Shown piece after piece: positions 36,934 to 46,241 of a DNA stretch of 64,000 nt. The notes below the pieces were generated by a model. It was not told the DNA's origin and searched no databases. It saw only the letters and a program-made list of their open reading frames with translations. Within the stretch, counting starts at the first letter, position 1. Every line of letters starts with the position of its first letter. A program made the position numbers and the translations under genes. Source of the DNA: Pelotomaculum thermopropionicum SI (GTDB lineage Bacteria; Bacillota; Desulfotomaculia; Desulfotomaculales; Pelotomaculaceae); NCBI GenBank assembly GCA_000010565.1, contig AP009389.1, forward strand, positions 1,798,001 through 1,862,000. The letters are read 5' to 3'.

Positions 36934-37986
36934 GTGAAAAACCTCTATATAATGGGCACTGCAGGGAGCGGCAAAACCAGCGTCGCAGTGGGGCTGGCCT
37001 TAAAATTCCGCCAGGAGGGTTACCGGGTGGCCTACTTCAAGCCGGTCGGCAACCCTACCGTACCTCCTTCGCGAAATGATGAGGATGCCTTATTGATGAA
37101 GCAAATTCTGGACATGGAACACCCTCTGGAAACCATAGTTCCGTACATGGCCGGGCCATCCTACCTGTCCGGTCCCAGGAACTCCTGTGAGTCGCTGAAA
37201 ACCATCCGCCAGGCATACCAGACCATAGCCGCCGATCATGACCTGGTGATTATCGGCGGGGCCGGTTTTCCCCACATTATGGGATGTCTGGGGCTGGATG
37301 CACCCAGCCTGGCGCTGGAACTGAAAGCACTGTCCATTTTTGTAATCAGGATTGAAAATGATTACAGCCTGGACAATGCTATTTTTATCAACAGCTACCT
37401 TAAATGTAAAAGTGTGCCTATACTGGGAAATATTTTTCACAACATTCCCCGCCCCTTACTGGCCAAAACTGAAGGGGTTTACCGCCCTATTCTGGAAGAG
37501 CGCGGCTATCATACCCTGGGGATTATTCCCATGCGCCCGGAGGTAACCTCCCCAACGGTAAAGGAATACTGCGAGGTGCTGGGCGGGGAAATCCTGGCAG
37601 GCGCCGACAGGCTGGACCGGGTGGTTGAAGATGTAATAATAGGAGCCATGACTGCGGAAAGCGCCCTCGGCTATTTGCGCCGGGCGGCCAATAAAGCAGT
37701 AATTACCGGCGGCGACCGCTCGGAAGTGGCCCTGGCCGCTCTGGAAACAAGCACCTCTGCCCTTATCCTTACCGGCGGGTTATACCCCGACGTTAAAGTA
37801 GTGGCCAGGGCAGAGGAAAAAAACATCCCAGTTATCCTCGTTCACTACGACACCTATACGACCATTGAAAAAATATCCGTTGTGACCAGAAGAATCAGGG
37901 CCGGCGACAAAAAAGCAATTAAAACGGTTGTGGAAAACATAGAAAAACACGTTGACTGGCGCAACGTGCTTAAAGCCTTACAGTAA
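36934..37986 (+). CDS. Phosphotransacetylase-N-like P-loop protein with DRTGG domain
   Basis: About 350 aa. Residues 1-200 resemble BioD/CobQ-type P-loop proteins (YIMGTAGSGKTSVAVGLALKF), and about 205-315 is a DRTGG domain (EDVIIGAMTAESALGYLRRA, KAVITGGDRSEVALAAL). This pair forms the N-terminal regulatory half of long Pta proteins, but the acetyltransferase domain is absent. It lies directly after the acetate-CoA ligase, so it probably regulates or assists that enzyme; the actual reaction is unknown. GTG 36934 (GAGGTG upstream) is preferred to the overlapping GTG 36919. Confidence 0.8.
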   Translation: MKNLYIMGTAGSGKTSVAVGLALKFRQEGYRVAYFKPVGNPTVPPSRNDEDALLMKQILDMEHPLETIVPYMAGPSYLSGPRNSCESLKTIRQAYQTIAADHDLVIIGGAGFPHIMGCLGLDAPSLALELKALSIFVIRIENDYSLDNAIFINSYLKCKSVPILGNIFHNIPRPLLAKTEGVYRPILEERGYHTLGIIPMRPEVTSPTVKEYCEVLGGEILAGADRLDRVVEDVIIGAMTAESALGYLRRAANKAVITGGDRSEVALAALETSTSALILTGGLYPDVKVVARAEEKNIPVILVHYDTYTTIEKISVVTRRIRAGDKKAIKTVVENIEKHVDWRNVLKALQ

Positions 37987-38004
37987 CGCGGCCAAAAACC
38001 GCTT

Positions 38005-38451
38005 TTATTTCATGGCTTTCAATTCGGAACGGCCCCGTTCTATCTGGTTTAAAATCTTGCCCAGGCTTTCCTGGAGGCCGGCCAGAATGTCATCAGCATA
38101 ACTTTTAGCCCCTTCCCGCATTTCCCTGGCCACCGTTTCGGCCCTGGCTACAATTTCTTCAGCAACGGCTTTGGCCTGGCGGGCTATCTCGCTGTCCTCC
38201 GCCCGTTTTTCCACCTGCTTTTGGGCGTCCTCCAGAATGCGCATGGCCTCTTTTTGTGAGTCCTTTAAAACTTTTTCGCGCTCTTGAATAATCCACCTGG
38301 CCTGGCGAATTTCTTCAGGCATGGTGGTCCTGATCCGATCCAGCAGATCAAGAATGCGGTCCTCATCGATCATTACCTTTCTGGTTAAAGGAATTTTGCT
38401 GCTGTTTTCGATAAGTTCTTCCAGTTCGTTAAGGGCGCTCAGCAGATCCAC
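38005..38451 (-). CDS. Coiled-coil protein of unknown function downstream of coaD
   Basis: 148 aa, almost wholly helical and charged (about residues 35-145: [59 protein letters not shown]). It resembles the ATP-synthase subunit b/V-type subunit H or DivIVA type of long coiled coil but has no membrane helix. The start is GTG with GGAGGGA upstream and overlaps coaD by 23 bp, so the two are coupled. I do not assign a function. Confidence 0.7.
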   Translation of the reverse strand: MDLLSALNELEELIENSSKIPLTRKVMIDEDRILDLLDRIRTTMPEEIRQARWIIQEREKVLKDSQKEAMRILEDAQKQVEKRAEDSEIARQAKAVAEEIVARAETVAREMREGAKSYADDILAGLQESLGKILNQIERGRSELKAMK

Positions 38452-38962
38452 TTTGCTCGATGTCCCTCCTTACTTTATAGCTGGCATTTTTAAATTTTTC
38501 TTTTAACCTCTCTTCAACCAGGGGGGGCACCAGACTGCGTACCGACCCTCCAAACGAGGCCACTTCTTTTACAGTAGTCGAACTTATGTAGGAAAACTCC
38601 GCCCTGGTCATTAAAAAAACGGTTTCGATATGACAGGCCAGCTTTTTATTTGTAAGCGCCATCCGGAACTCGTTTTCAAAGTCTGAGATTACCCGCAGGC
38701 CCCTGACAATAGCCTTGGCCTTGCGTTCGATGGCGTAATTTACCGTTAAACCTTCAAAAGAATCCACTTCAACATTGTTATACGACTTAAGAACCTCCTT
38801 GAGCATTTCAACCCGTTCTTCAATGGAAAAGATAGGGTTTTTGGTAGGGTTGCGGGAAACTGCAACAATAATCTTGTCAAATAATATGGAGGCCCTGCCA
38901 ATAATGTCCAGGTGGCCATAGGTTACAGGATCAAAACTCCCTGGGCAAATTGCAATCCGCAA
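38429..38962 (-). CDS. coaD: Phosphopantetheine adenylyltransferase (copy 1)
   Basis: About 177 aa. CoaD makes dephospho-CoA from phosphopantetheine and ATP. The nucleotidyltransferase motif is [14 protein letters not shown] (TxGH type) and the second motif is [18 protein letters not shown] 38962, with GAAGGAGA upstream, gives the proper N-terminus. The C-terminus extends about 15 residues past the usual end. It follows rsmD, the standard neighbour. A close paralogue is encoded at 48582-49085. Confidence 0.94.
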   Translation of the reverse strand: MRIAICPGSFDPVTYGHLDIIGRASILFDKIIVAVSRNPTKNPIFSIEERVEMLKEVLKSYNNVEVDSFEGLTVNYAIERKAKAIVRGLRVISDFENEFRMALTNKKLACHIETVFLMTRAEFSYISSTTVKEVASFGGSVRSLVPPLVEERLKEKFKNASYKVRRDIEQSGSAERP

Positions 38963-38984
38963 AGCAATTCTCCTTCCCGGTAAT

Positions 38985-39539
38985 TTATTTGCAGCAGTAA
39001 AAAGAAAGCATCGTATCACCGTACTTTTCCTGGCGGAACATTTTCAAACCTTCTACCTCGGAAGGCAGGCTGTCCTTTTTGCCGCTTTCCACTACGGCCA
39101 CCCCCCCCGGCTTTAGCAAGCCGTACCTGGCAATGCCGGCAAGAGTGCTTATTCTGTGATCTTCTAGATAAGGGGGATCAAGGTAGATAAGATCAAACTT
39201 TGCACCCTCCATCCCCAGCAAAATCAAGGCATCAGCTACATCCTGGTGCAAAACCCGGGCCTTCCCCGCCATACCGGTAACGGTTAAATTTTCCTTAATT
39301 ACGCCAATATTTTCTTTAAATTTCTCTACAAATACCGCACCCGCCGCGCCGCGGCTTAACGCCTCGATCCCGATACTTCCGGTACCTGCAAATAAATCCA
39401 GGAAGGTGCAGCCCGGAACAAGGCCTCCAAGTATATTAAAAAGCGCTTCTTTCACCCGGTCCGCCGTGGGCCTCACCTTCATCCCGCGAGGAACTTTAAG
39501 CTGCCGCTTTTTTGCCGTGCCGGCAATAACCCGTAAAAT
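38985..39539 (-). CDS. rsmD: 16S rRNA (guanine966-N2)-methyltransferase RsmD, probable ATT start
   Basis: SAM-dependent methyltransferase with [28 protein letters not shown] (SAM site) and the catalytic [11 protein letters not shown]. The first ATG (39482) would give 165 aa and omit conserved residues. The same frame continues upstream as [18 protein letters not shown], the family N-terminus. No ATG, GTG, TTG or CTG fits there, but an ATT codon at 39537-39539 sits 6 nt after AAGGAAGGGA, giving about 184 aa with M-L-R-V-I-A-G. An ATT start is rare but known (infC, pcnB). Confidence 0.88.
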   Translation of the reverse strand: MLRVIAGTAKKRQLKVPRGMKVRPTADRVKEALFNILGGLVPGCTFLDLFAGTGSIGIEALSRGAAGAVFVEKFKENIGVIKENLTVTGMAGKARVLHQDVADALILLGMEGAKFDLIYLDPPYLEDHRISTLAGIARYGLLKPGGVAVVESGKKDSLPSEVEGLKMFRQEKYGDTMLSFYCCK

Positions 39540-39696
39540 ATATAATCCCTTCCTTTAATCAAATATTATAGCATAATAAAGCAGGAAAATCGAATTTTTT
39601 CGAAATACAAAGAAATTAAATCGGTTTTTATTTTTTCTGCATAATAATGTCTCCCCAGGATAACATATTAAGGGTTAAAAAAAGGAGGCAGCCTCA

Positions 39697-40680
39697 TTGA
39701 ATCTCGATTTCTATAAAGCATTCGGCATAAACGTCGATCTTGCCGTAGAAGCCCATGATATCGTAAGAGGACAGATGGGCCGGGAAATTCCCGGTGTAGT
39801 GGTGGACAGGGAAAAATATGAAAATGCTTCGGTAACAATAGTTAAAGTGGTGGAAGACTCAGCCGAGCAGTTGATGGGAAAACCTAAAGGAAACTATATC
39901 ACCATTGAAGCGCCTGCCCTGCGCGATAATAATCGTGCGGCTCACCAGCAAGTGGCTGAAATTCTAGCCCAGAAACTCGCCTCACTCCTGGATATTCCCG
40001 AAGATGCTAATATTCTTTTGGTTGGTCTGGGAAACTGGCATGCCACTCCCGACGCGCTGGGTCCGAGGGTAATCGACCACAGCCTGGTAACCCGCCATCT
40101 TTTCAAGTACGCCCCGGAGGAACTAAAGGGAGGAATGCGTCCGGTCAGCGCCATAGCGCCTGGCGTACTTGGCATTACCGGCATTGAAACGGCCGAAATA
40201 ATAAAAGGCGTTGTGGAGAAAATACAGCCGGAATTGATCGTTGTAATAGATTCTCTGGCAGCCGGCAGCGTTGACCGGATTGCCACCACTATTCAAATTG
40301 CAGATACGGGAATAAGTCCCGGTTCCGGTATAGGCAACAAAAGAACCGTCATTAACAAAGACAGTACGGGCGTGCCGGTGATTGCAATTGGCGTTCCCAC
40401 CGTAGTTCACGCTGCGGTTATCGCCCAGGTTACTGTAGAACATTTCCTGGAGCAACTCCAGGCCAACCCGATGCTGTACCAGATTTACAAAAATTTGAGG
40501 CCGGATTTCACCCAGGAAGTTATTAACAATGTGCTCCAGCCCTTTGCCGGAAATCTAATGGTAACACCTAAAGAAATCGATTCCCTTATTTTAAACATTT
40601 CAAAAGTTGTTGCCGGAGGCATATCCATGGCCCTGCATCCGTCCATAAGCGCAGAAGACTATAACATGTACCTGAATTGA
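39697..40680 (+). CDS. gpr: Germination protease GPR
   Basis: 327-aa spore endopeptidase that degrades alpha/beta-type SASPs at germination. Family blocks: GREIPGVVV after a short propeptide-like N-terminus, NILLVGLGNWHATPDALGPRV, SLAAGSVDRIATTIQIADTGISPGSGIGNKR and GVPTVVHAAVI. TTG start after AAAGGAGG. It converges on the SASP gene just downstream, its substrate. A GCATA...CATATTA pair upstream (39639-39670) is promoter-like, but its 20-bp spacing does not fit sigma-F/G. Confidence 0.95.
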   Translation: MNLDFYKAFGINVDLAVEAHDIVRGQMGREIPGVVVDREKYENASVTIVKVVEDSAEQLMGKPKGNYITIEAPALRDNNRAAHQQVAEILAQKLASLLDIPEDANILLVGLGNWHATPDALGPRVIDHSLVTRHLFKYAPEELKGGMRPVSAIAPGVLGITGIETAEIIKGVVEKIQPELIVVIDSLAAGSVDRIATTIQIADTGISPGSGIGNKRTVINKDSTGVPVIAIGVPTVVHAAVIAQVTVEHFLEQLQANPMLYQIYKNLRPDFTQEVINNVLQPFAGNLMVTPKEIDSLILNISKVVAGGISMALHPSISAEDYNMYLN

Positions 40681-40709
40681 AAACATGTACTCTGAATTAA
40701 AAAAAGCAA

Positions 40710-40744
40710 CAAGCGGTAAATATTCCGCTTGCAGCAACTTTTTT
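40710..40744 (+). terminator. Intrinsic terminator after gpr
   Basis: CAAGCGG (40710-40716) pairs with CCGCTTG (40725-40731), loop TAAATATT, followed by a T-rich stretch at 40738-40744. Confidence 0.75.
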
Positions 40745-40841
40745 GGAAAGTGGGTTGATCTTTTTATAAACCCGGGCAGCTTGCTGGCGGCCTGAACTGC
40801 CCGGGTACTTCAGGAACATTTGCTTGATCAGCATAAATTGA

Positions 40842-41084
40842 TTACCGGGTCACTTGAGGAGTCGGAGGAACCGTACCCGCCGCAAGGCTGTTTTCGTAAG
40901 CGGCTATCATTTTCCTGACCATGTTGCCGCCTATTGCTCCGTTCATTCTGGACGGCAGGTCGCCCATGTAGCCGCTTTCAGGAATCTGGATGCCCAGTTC
41001 GCGGGCAGTTTCCCATTTAAAGTCTTCCATGGCCCGGGAAGCTCCCGTAATAAGAATTTTATTCCTTTTTTGTCCCTGTGCCAA
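40842..41084 (-). CDS. Small acid-soluble spore protein, alpha/beta type
   Basis: 80-aa SASP that coats spore DNA. It has the family pattern KWETARELGIQIPESGYMGDLPSRMNGAIGGNMVRKMI, with the GGxMVRxMI DNA-binding end and a GPR-sensitive region near ELGI. TTG 41084 follows AAAGGAGGTG at ideal spacing. A textbook sigma-G promoter lies 25 bp upstream of the start, so expression is expected in the forespore. Confidence 0.93.
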   Translation of the reverse strand: MAQGQKRNKILITGASRAMEDFKWETARELGIQIPESGYMGDLPSRMNGAIGGNMVRKMIAAYENSLAAGTVPPTPQVTR

Positions 41085-41109
41085 TGATTTCACCTCCTTT
41101 GTCTGTTTG

Positions 41110-41139
41110 TAGTATGAACTTCATTAAGGGCCTTTATGC
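41110..41139 (-). promoter_or_regulatory. Sigma-G (forespore) promoter of the SASP gene
   Basis: On the minus strand GCATA (41135-41139), an 18-bp spacer and CATACTA (41110-41116) match the sigma-G consensus GYATR-N18-CATNHTA fully. The rest of the 41140-41340 gap is AT-rich; I see no gene in it. Confidence 0.85.
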
Positions 41140-41349
41140 CTAGAACATATTCCCTCATTAACTATCAAAAACTATGGAAAGCGCTTTAGCCTGCACTTAA
41201 AAACGTTTTTTCAAAACGGTTTCAAGTTGATATTAATTTTGCTGCTGGTTTTCATTAAAAATAATTATCTATATAAAAAATTTTTATACCGGTGAAATAT
41301 TTCTTTGCCGTCCAAAAAAATCAGGTCTTAAAATTTTTTAAACATAACA

Positions 41350-41372
41350 ACACCTTCTTTTTGAGAAGGTGT
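41350..41372. terminator. Hairpin downstream of recG
   Basis: A perfect 9-bp stem, ACACCTTCT (41350-41358) with AGAAGGTGT (41364-41372) and a 5-nt loop, lies 39 bp past the recG stop. The T run after it is weak on both strands, so it may be a processing or partial termination site. Confidence 0.5.
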
Positions 41373-41411
41373 TTGTTTAAGCAGTTTATTTCTATAATAA
41401 CCTTTAGCCTT

Positions 41412-43484
41412 TTAACCTACCCCGATGTAGCTGCCTGTGCCTTCAAACCTCGCCCTTATCTCATCTGCAAGCATCCTGCTTACGGGATTTTTAAGGTGCG
41501 GATCTTCCTCCACCCAGGCAAGAGCTTCCTGCCTTGCCGCCTGAAGTACTTTCCAGTCCCGCAGCAGGTCGGCAATTTTAAACTCGGGCAGGCCGGACTG
41601 GCGAGTTCCGCAGAACTCACCGGGACCGCGCAGGCGCAAGTCTTCCTCGGCTAAAGCAAATCCGTCTGAAATCCTGACCATGGCTTTCAAACGGGCGCGC
41701 CCCTCCTCCGTTTTGGGGTCGGCAACAAGAATACAATAAGACTGGTGGCTGCCGCGCCCCACCCGTCCCCGGAGTTGGTGAAGCTGGGCCAGGCCAAAGC
41801 GGTCGGCATCCAGGATAATCATTACTGTCGCGTTGGGCACATCCACTCCCACCTCAATTACGGTAGTGGTTACAAGTATCTGGATTTCCCCCTGCCGGAA
41901 AGAGGTCATTACCTTATCCTTTTCCTCAGCCTTCATCTGCCCGTGCAAAAGGCCCAGCCGGCAATCTCTGAACTCGCCCGCAGCAAGCTTTTCGGCCAGC
42001 TCAACGGCCGCCTCCAGGTCCACCTTTTCCGATTCCTCAACGAGAGGACACACAATGTATGCCTGCCGGCCCCGGCGCACCTGCTCCCTGACCAGATGAT
42101 ACGCTTTGGGCAAGGCGGCCGGTACAACGGCATAGGTTTTAACCGGTTGCCTGCCCGGCGGGAGACCGTTAATTATCGAAATATCAAGATCACCGTACAG
42201 GGTCATAGCCATAGTGCGGGGAATAGGCGTTGCGGTCATCACCAGGGTATCCGGATAAAGCCCTTTGTTCTGCAAAGTGGCCCGCTGGCGCACGCCAAAA
42301 CGGTGCTGCTCGTCCACCACCACCAGACCCAGGTTTTTGAAATCGACACCTTCCTGGAGTAATGCATGGGTTCCGACCACCAGCTTTAAATCGCCGGAAC
42401 GGATGCGCTCCAGCAATTCCTTTCTTTTTTTCCTGCCGGTGCCGCCGGTTAAAAGTCCGGCTTCAACACCAATGGGGCCGAGATAGTTCCTCATCCCCAG
42501 GTAATGCTGTTCGGCCAGGATTTCCGTGGGCGCCATCAGTGCTCCTTGCAGGCCGCTTTCTACCGCCTTGAGCAGGGCTAAAGTGGAAATTACCGTCTTG
42601 CCCGCCCCAACGTCTCCCTGCAGCAGTCTGTGCATTGGTACCGGGGAGTCCATATCGTTTGAAATTTCCTTCCATACTTTTTCCTGCTCCCCGGTCAGGC
42701 GGTAGGGCAGGCTGCTTTTAAAAGCCTGCGTCAGTTTGCCTTCGGGCAGGTAGGTGTGCAATTTCCGCCTTCCGGATATGTCTTTCCGGCGCATTGCCAG
42801 GGCCAGTTGAAAGAGAAAAAGCTCTTCAAAGATAAAGCGTCTTCTGGCCGCACCAGCTTCTTCCATATTTTGAGGGAAATGAACGGCGGATAAGGCTGTT
42901 CCCAGGCAGGGTAAATTAAACTTTTTCAAGAGACTTTCAGGCAGGAAATCCGCTTCCTTTCCCTTTGCCTCATCCAGGGCCGATTTAACCATCGCCCTCA
43001 GCATGCGTTGGGTCAGGCGGCCGGCAAGGGGGTAAACAGGAACCAGCCGTCCTGTACTGAGCCTGTCCCTGCCGTCATCGGCCTCGTATTCTTCTACCGC
43101 CACCGTAACGGCCCCGTATCCCTTCTCCACCTTGCCTGTTACAAAAACTCTCGTACCCGGAGGAAGGTTTTTCTTAATAAAAGGCTGGTTAAACCATACC
43201 GCATAGAATGTGCCGGAACCGTCATGCAGGGCCAGTTTGGTTATAGTTAAACCGCGCCTGGGTTTTAAATCCTGCGCGGCCAGCACCGTTCCGCCTACTG
43301 TGGCCACCTCCCCCTGGGCGCAGGCCCAGGCAGGGCGCAGCACGGTACGGTCGTCATAACGCCTGGGGAAATGGTAAAGCAAGTCTTTAACCGTAGCAAT
43401 TCCCAGTTTTTGCAGGGCGCTTGCCCGGCGTTGCCCTACCATTTTCAGATATTGAACCGGTTTTGCGAAAAACTCGTTGGGCAT
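41412..43484 (-). CDS. recG: ATP-dependent DNA helicase RecG
   Basis: About 690-aa RecG, which reverses stalled forks and migrates Holliday junctions. The N-terminal wedge/OB domain (YLKMVGQRRASALQKLGI, YDDRTVLRPAW) precedes helicase motifs: LLQGDVGAGKT (I), APTEILAEQHY (Ia), VVDEQHRFGVRQR (II, DEQH), MTATPIPRT (III), TTVIEVGVDVPNAT (V) and QLRGRVGRG (VI). Start ATG 43484. It is divergent from rpmB. Confidence 0.96.
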   Translation of the reverse strand: MPNEFFAKPVQYLKMVGQRRASALQKLGIATVKDLLYHFPRRYDDRTVLRPAWACAQGEVATVGGTVLAAQDLKPRRGLTITKLALHDGSGTFYAVWFNQPFIKKNLPPGTRVFVTGKVEKGYGAVTVAVEEYEADDGRDRLSTGRLVPVYPLAGRLTQRMLRAMVKSALDEAKGKEADFLPESLLKKFNLPCLGTALSAVHFPQNMEEAGAARRRFIFEELFLFQLALAMRRKDISGRRKLHTYLPEGKLTQAFKSSLPYRLTGEQEKVWKEISNDMDSPVPMHRLLQGDVGAGKTVISTLALLKAVESGLQGALMAPTEILAEQHYLGMRNYLGPIGVEAGLLTGGTGRKKRKELLERIRSGDLKLVVGTHALLQEGVDFKNLGLVVVDEQHRFGVRQRATLQNKGLYPDTLVMTATPIPRTMAMTLYGDLDISIINGLPPGRQPVKTYAVVPAALPKAYHLVREQVRRGRQAYIVCPLVEESEKVDLEAAVELAEKLAAGEFRDCRLGLLHGQMKAEEKDKVMTSFRQGEIQILVTTTVIEVGVDVPNATVMIILDADRFGLAQLHQLRGRVGRGSHQSYCILVADPKTEEGRARLKAMVRISDGFALAEEDLRLRGPGEFCGTRQSGLPEFKIADLLRDWKVLQAARQEALAWVEEDPHLKNPVSRMLADEIRARFEGTGSYIGVG

Positions 43485-43594
43485 AAACAGCTCCCGCAAA
43501 AGAAAATAAACTGGTTGTCCGGCAGGTGCGCCCTTGCAGCAAGATATGTTTTCTGGTAAAATGGAGAGGTGGTTTATATAAGGAGGTGTAAATC

Positions 43595-43786
43595 ATGGCC
43601 AGAAAGTGCGTCGTTTGCGGCAAGGGCATAACTGTCGGAATTAAGTTGAGCCACTCTCACATTCGCACGAAGAGGACCTGGGTTCCCAACCTCCAGCGCG
43701 TAAAGGCCCTTATAAACGGCAGCCCGAAAAGGGTGCTGGTCTGTACCCGCTGTCTTAGAAGCGGAAAGGTCCAGCGCGCTATATAA
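43595..43786 (+). CDS. rpmB: 50S ribosomal protein L28
   Basis: 63-aa L28 with two CxxC pairs (CVVC near the start, CTRC near the end), the zinc-binding form, and VSHSHIRTKRTWVPNLQ-type core (LSHSHIRTKR here). AAGGAGGTG precedes the ATG. Monocistronic, with its own terminator at about 43801-43826 (CGGC/GCCG stem followed by a T run). Confidence 0.96.
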   Translation: MARKCVVCGKGITVGIKLSHSHIRTKRTWVPNLQRVKALINGSPKRVLVCTRCLRSGKVQRAI

Positions 43787-43800
43787 CAAAAGTTTTCGAA

Positions 43801-43826
43801 AAAAGCGGCCGCCAAGCCGTTTTTTA
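43801..43826 (+). terminator. Intrinsic terminator after rpmB
   Basis: CGGC (43806-43809) and GCCG (43816-43819) with flanking A and T runs form a stem with one unpaired G, followed by TTTTTT. It overlaps the end of the convergent ribH. Confidence 0.65.
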
Positions 43827-44291
43827 CTTTAGAATTTTCATCAGGTTGGCCATTTCAATGGCCGTTACCGCCGCATCCCAGCCTTTATTGCCTGCTTTAG
43901 CCCCGGCCCGTTCTATTGCCTGCTCAATGCTATCGGCAGTAATAACCCCGAAGATGGTGGGGACACCGCTCTCCAGCCCTATTCTGGCTACCCCTTTGGC
44001 AACCTCGCCGGCGACGTAATCAAAATGAGGGGTGGCTCCGCGAATTACCGCACCAAGGCAGATAACCGCATCGTATTTCATGGCTGAAGCCATTTTCCGG
44101 GCCACCATGGGAATCTCAAATGCTCCGGGCACCCAGGCCACTTCAATGTCCTGGTCGGCTACCCCGTGCCGGTTCAAGGCGTCCAGCGCCCCGCTTAAAA
44201 GCTTGTTTGTAATAAACTCGTTAAACCGGCCGATTACTATCCCGAACCTGAGGCCCTGGCCGATCAGATGTCCTTCGTAAAGCTTAGGCAT
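43824..44291 (-). CDS. ribH: 6,7-dimethyl-8-ribityllumazine synthase
   Basis: 155-aa lumazine synthase. Motifs: [46 protein letters not shown] (catalytic His region) and the C-terminal [16 protein letters not shown]. Last gene of the ribD-ribE-ribBA-ribH operon. Confidence 0.97.
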   Translation of the reverse strand: MPKLYEGHLIGQGLRFGIVIGRFNEFITNKLLSGALDALNRHGVADQDIEVAWVPGAFEIPMVARKMASAMKYDAVICLGAVIRGATPHFDYVAGEVAKGVARIGLESGVPTIFGVITADSIEQAIERAGAKAGNKGWDAAVTAIEMANLMKILK

Positions 44292-44330
44292 GTCTAATGC
44301 TCCTTTCCTGTTTCTGCACGAATTGCGTTT

Positions 44331-45542
44331 CTACCGCTCGCCGGTGCTGATGTTCAAAATATGGCCGAGTTTTTTCTGCTTGGTGAAAAGGTAAAAGCGG
44401 TTGCATCTGCCCGGCCTGATCTCTATCGGTACCCGCTCCACCACCTGCAGGCCGTACCCCTCCAGCCCGGCAATTTTGCGCGGATTGTTGGTCAAAAGCC
44501 TTATTTTTTTTAGTCCCAGGTCGGCCAGAATTTGAGCTCCAATTCCGTAGTCCCTGAGGTCCGCCGGAAAGCCGAGGGCCAGGTTGGCCTCTACCGTATC
44601 CTTGCCCCTATCCTGCAGGTTGTATGCCCTTATTTTATTTAAAAGGCCTATACCGCGCCCTTCCTGGCGCATATACAGGAGAACCCCGGTACCTTCCTCG
44701 GCAATCATTTCCATGGCCCTTGCCAGTTGGTCGCCGCAGTCGCAGCGCAGCGATCCAAAAACATCTCCGGTCAAGCATTCCGAATGCACCCGTACCAGGG
44801 GCGTCTCCACCTGATCTGCTTTCCCCATAACCAGGGCGATATGTCCCTTGCCGTCCAGCACGCTTTCATAGGCAATGGCCGTAAATTCGCCGTACTTGGT
44901 GGGCAGTTTGGCCGAATCAATCCGCCGGATAAGTTTTTCGGTGCGCCGCCTGTACTGGATCAGGTCGGCTATGGTAATGATCTTAAGGCCGTGAATTCTG
45001 ACGAACTCCATCAACTCGGGCACCCTGGCCATGGTGCCGTCTTCTTTCATTATCTCGCAGATTACTCCGGCCGGGTACAACCCGGCCATCTTGGCCAGAT
45101 CTACGGCGGCTTCGGTATGCCCGGCCCGCCTCAGCACCCCTCCCTCTTTGGCCCGCAGCGGGAAAACATGGCCGGGGCGGCGCAAATCGGAAGGTTTGGT
45201 CTGAGGGTCCAGAACGGCCTTAATGGTCATCGCCCGTTCGTGGGCGGATATACCGGTAGTGCAGTCCTTTGCATCTACGGAAACAGTAAAGGCGGTAGCA
45301 TGGGGATCTGTATTATTGGTAACCATGGCCGGCAGCTCAAGCTCGTCAAGCCGCTTTCCTACTATGGGAAGGCAAATCAGGCCGCGGCCGTGAACGGCCA
45401 TGAAGTTTACCGCCTCAGGAGTAACTTTTTCCGCAGCCATAATCAGATCGCCTTCATTTTCGCGATCTTCATCGTCTACCACAACAATAATCTTGCCCTG
45501 CCTGATGTCCTCAATTGCCTCTTCAACTGTATTGAATTTCAT
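44331..45542 (-). CDS. ribBA: Bifunctional DHBP synthase / GTP cyclohydrolase II
   Basis: 403 aa. The N-terminal 3,4-dihydroxy-2-butanone-4-phosphate synthase (1-200) has [17 protein letters not shown] and the HTEAAVDLA motif. The C-terminal GTP cyclohydrolase II (about 205-400) has the zinc site [21 protein letters not shown] and [12 protein letters not shown]. It supplies both precursors of riboflavin. Third gene of the rib operon. Confidence 0.97.
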   Translation of the reverse strand: MKFNTVEEAIEDIRQGKIIVVVDDEDRENEGDLIMAAEKVTPEAVNFMAVHGRGLICLPIVGKRLDELELPAMVTNNTDPHATAFTVSVDAKDCTTGISAHERAMTIKAVLDPQTKPSDLRRPGHVFPLRAKEGGVLRRAGHTEAAVDLAKMAGLYPAGVICEIMKEDGTMARVPELMEFVRIHGLKIITIADLIQYRRRTEKLIRRIDSAKLPTKYGEFTAIAYESVLDGKGHIALVMGKADQVETPLVRVHSECLTGDVFGSLRCDCGDQLARAMEMIAEEGTGVLLYMRQEGRGIGLLNKIRAYNLQDRGKDTVEANLALGFPADLRDYGIGAQILADLGLKKIRLLTNNPRKIAGLEGYGLQVVERVPIEIRPGRCNRFYLFTKQKKLGHILNISTGER

Positions 45543-45574
45543 AACCCTTACCCCCTCTTTCCTGCTGTCTTTTT

Positions 45575-46225
45575 TTATATAAAGCCGTGTTCGGCCAGAA
45601 AAACCATGTCTATTTTCGGCCTTTGGCTTTCTTCCCGGCGCAGTTCCATTAGCCTTTCAATGTATTTTCCAATAATATCCCCTTCTAAATTAACGGTATC
45701 CCCAACCTTTTTAAAACCAAGCGTGGTAACGCGGGCTGTGTGCGGGATCAGCGAGACCTGAAAGCTGTCCGGGCCGAAATCCACTACAGTCAGGCTGATG
45801 CCGTCTATTGCCACCGACCCCTTTTTTATCACGTAACGCATCACTTCATGGGGAGCTTTGATGGTGATTAGAGTGGCAATGTCAAACCTTTCCTGCCTGG
45901 TTATGGTTCCCACCCCGTCAATGTGCCCGCTGACCAGGTGGCCTCCCAGCCTGTCCCCCAGGCGCAGGGCTCTCTCCAGATTAACCCTGTCTCCCGGGCT
46001 TAAGCCGCCCAGGTTGGTTTTGGCCAGCGTTTCTGCCATAACGTCGGCCGTAAATTCACGGGATGTAAAACTTTCTGCGGTAAGGCAGACACCGTTTACC
46101 GCGATGCTGTCCCCCACTCGCAAATCCTCTAAAACCTTTGTCGCTCCGATAACCAGCCGGGCCGAGGCGGTCCCGCTCCGGACGGCCCTGACAACTCCAA
46201 GTTCTTCCACAATGCCGGTAAACAA
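45575..46225 (-). CDS. ribE: Riboflavin synthase, alpha chain
   Basis: About 216 aa with the two internally repeated lumazine-binding domains: [11 protein letters not shown] at the start of the first, and [12 protein letters not shown] leading into the second, [15 protein letters not shown] 46225 follows GAGGGGTG and gives the family start [10 protein letters not shown]; the upstream GTG (46234) is less likely. It lies between ribD and ribBA. Confidence 0.95.
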   Translation of the reverse strand: MFTGIVEELGVVRAVRSGTASARLVIGATKVLEDLRVGDSIAVNGVCLTAESFTSREFTADVMAETLAKTNLGGLSPGDRVNLERALRLGDRLGGHLVSGHIDGVGTITRQERFDIATLITIKAPHEVMRYVIKKGSVAIDGISLTVVDFGPDSFQVSLIPHTARVTTLGFKKVGDTVNLEGDIIGKYIERLMELRREESQRPKIDMVFLAEHGFI

Positions 46226-46241
46226 CTCTGGCACCCCTCGT

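Noticed and set aside
39639-39670. Sigma-F/G promoter for gpr (GCATA ... CATATTA)
   Set aside because: Both boxes resemble the consensus but the spacer is 20 bp rather than 18, so I do not list it as a feature.
44727-45761. 344-codon open frame on the plus strand
   Set aside because: Antisense shadow of ribBA and ribE, both fully motif-supported.
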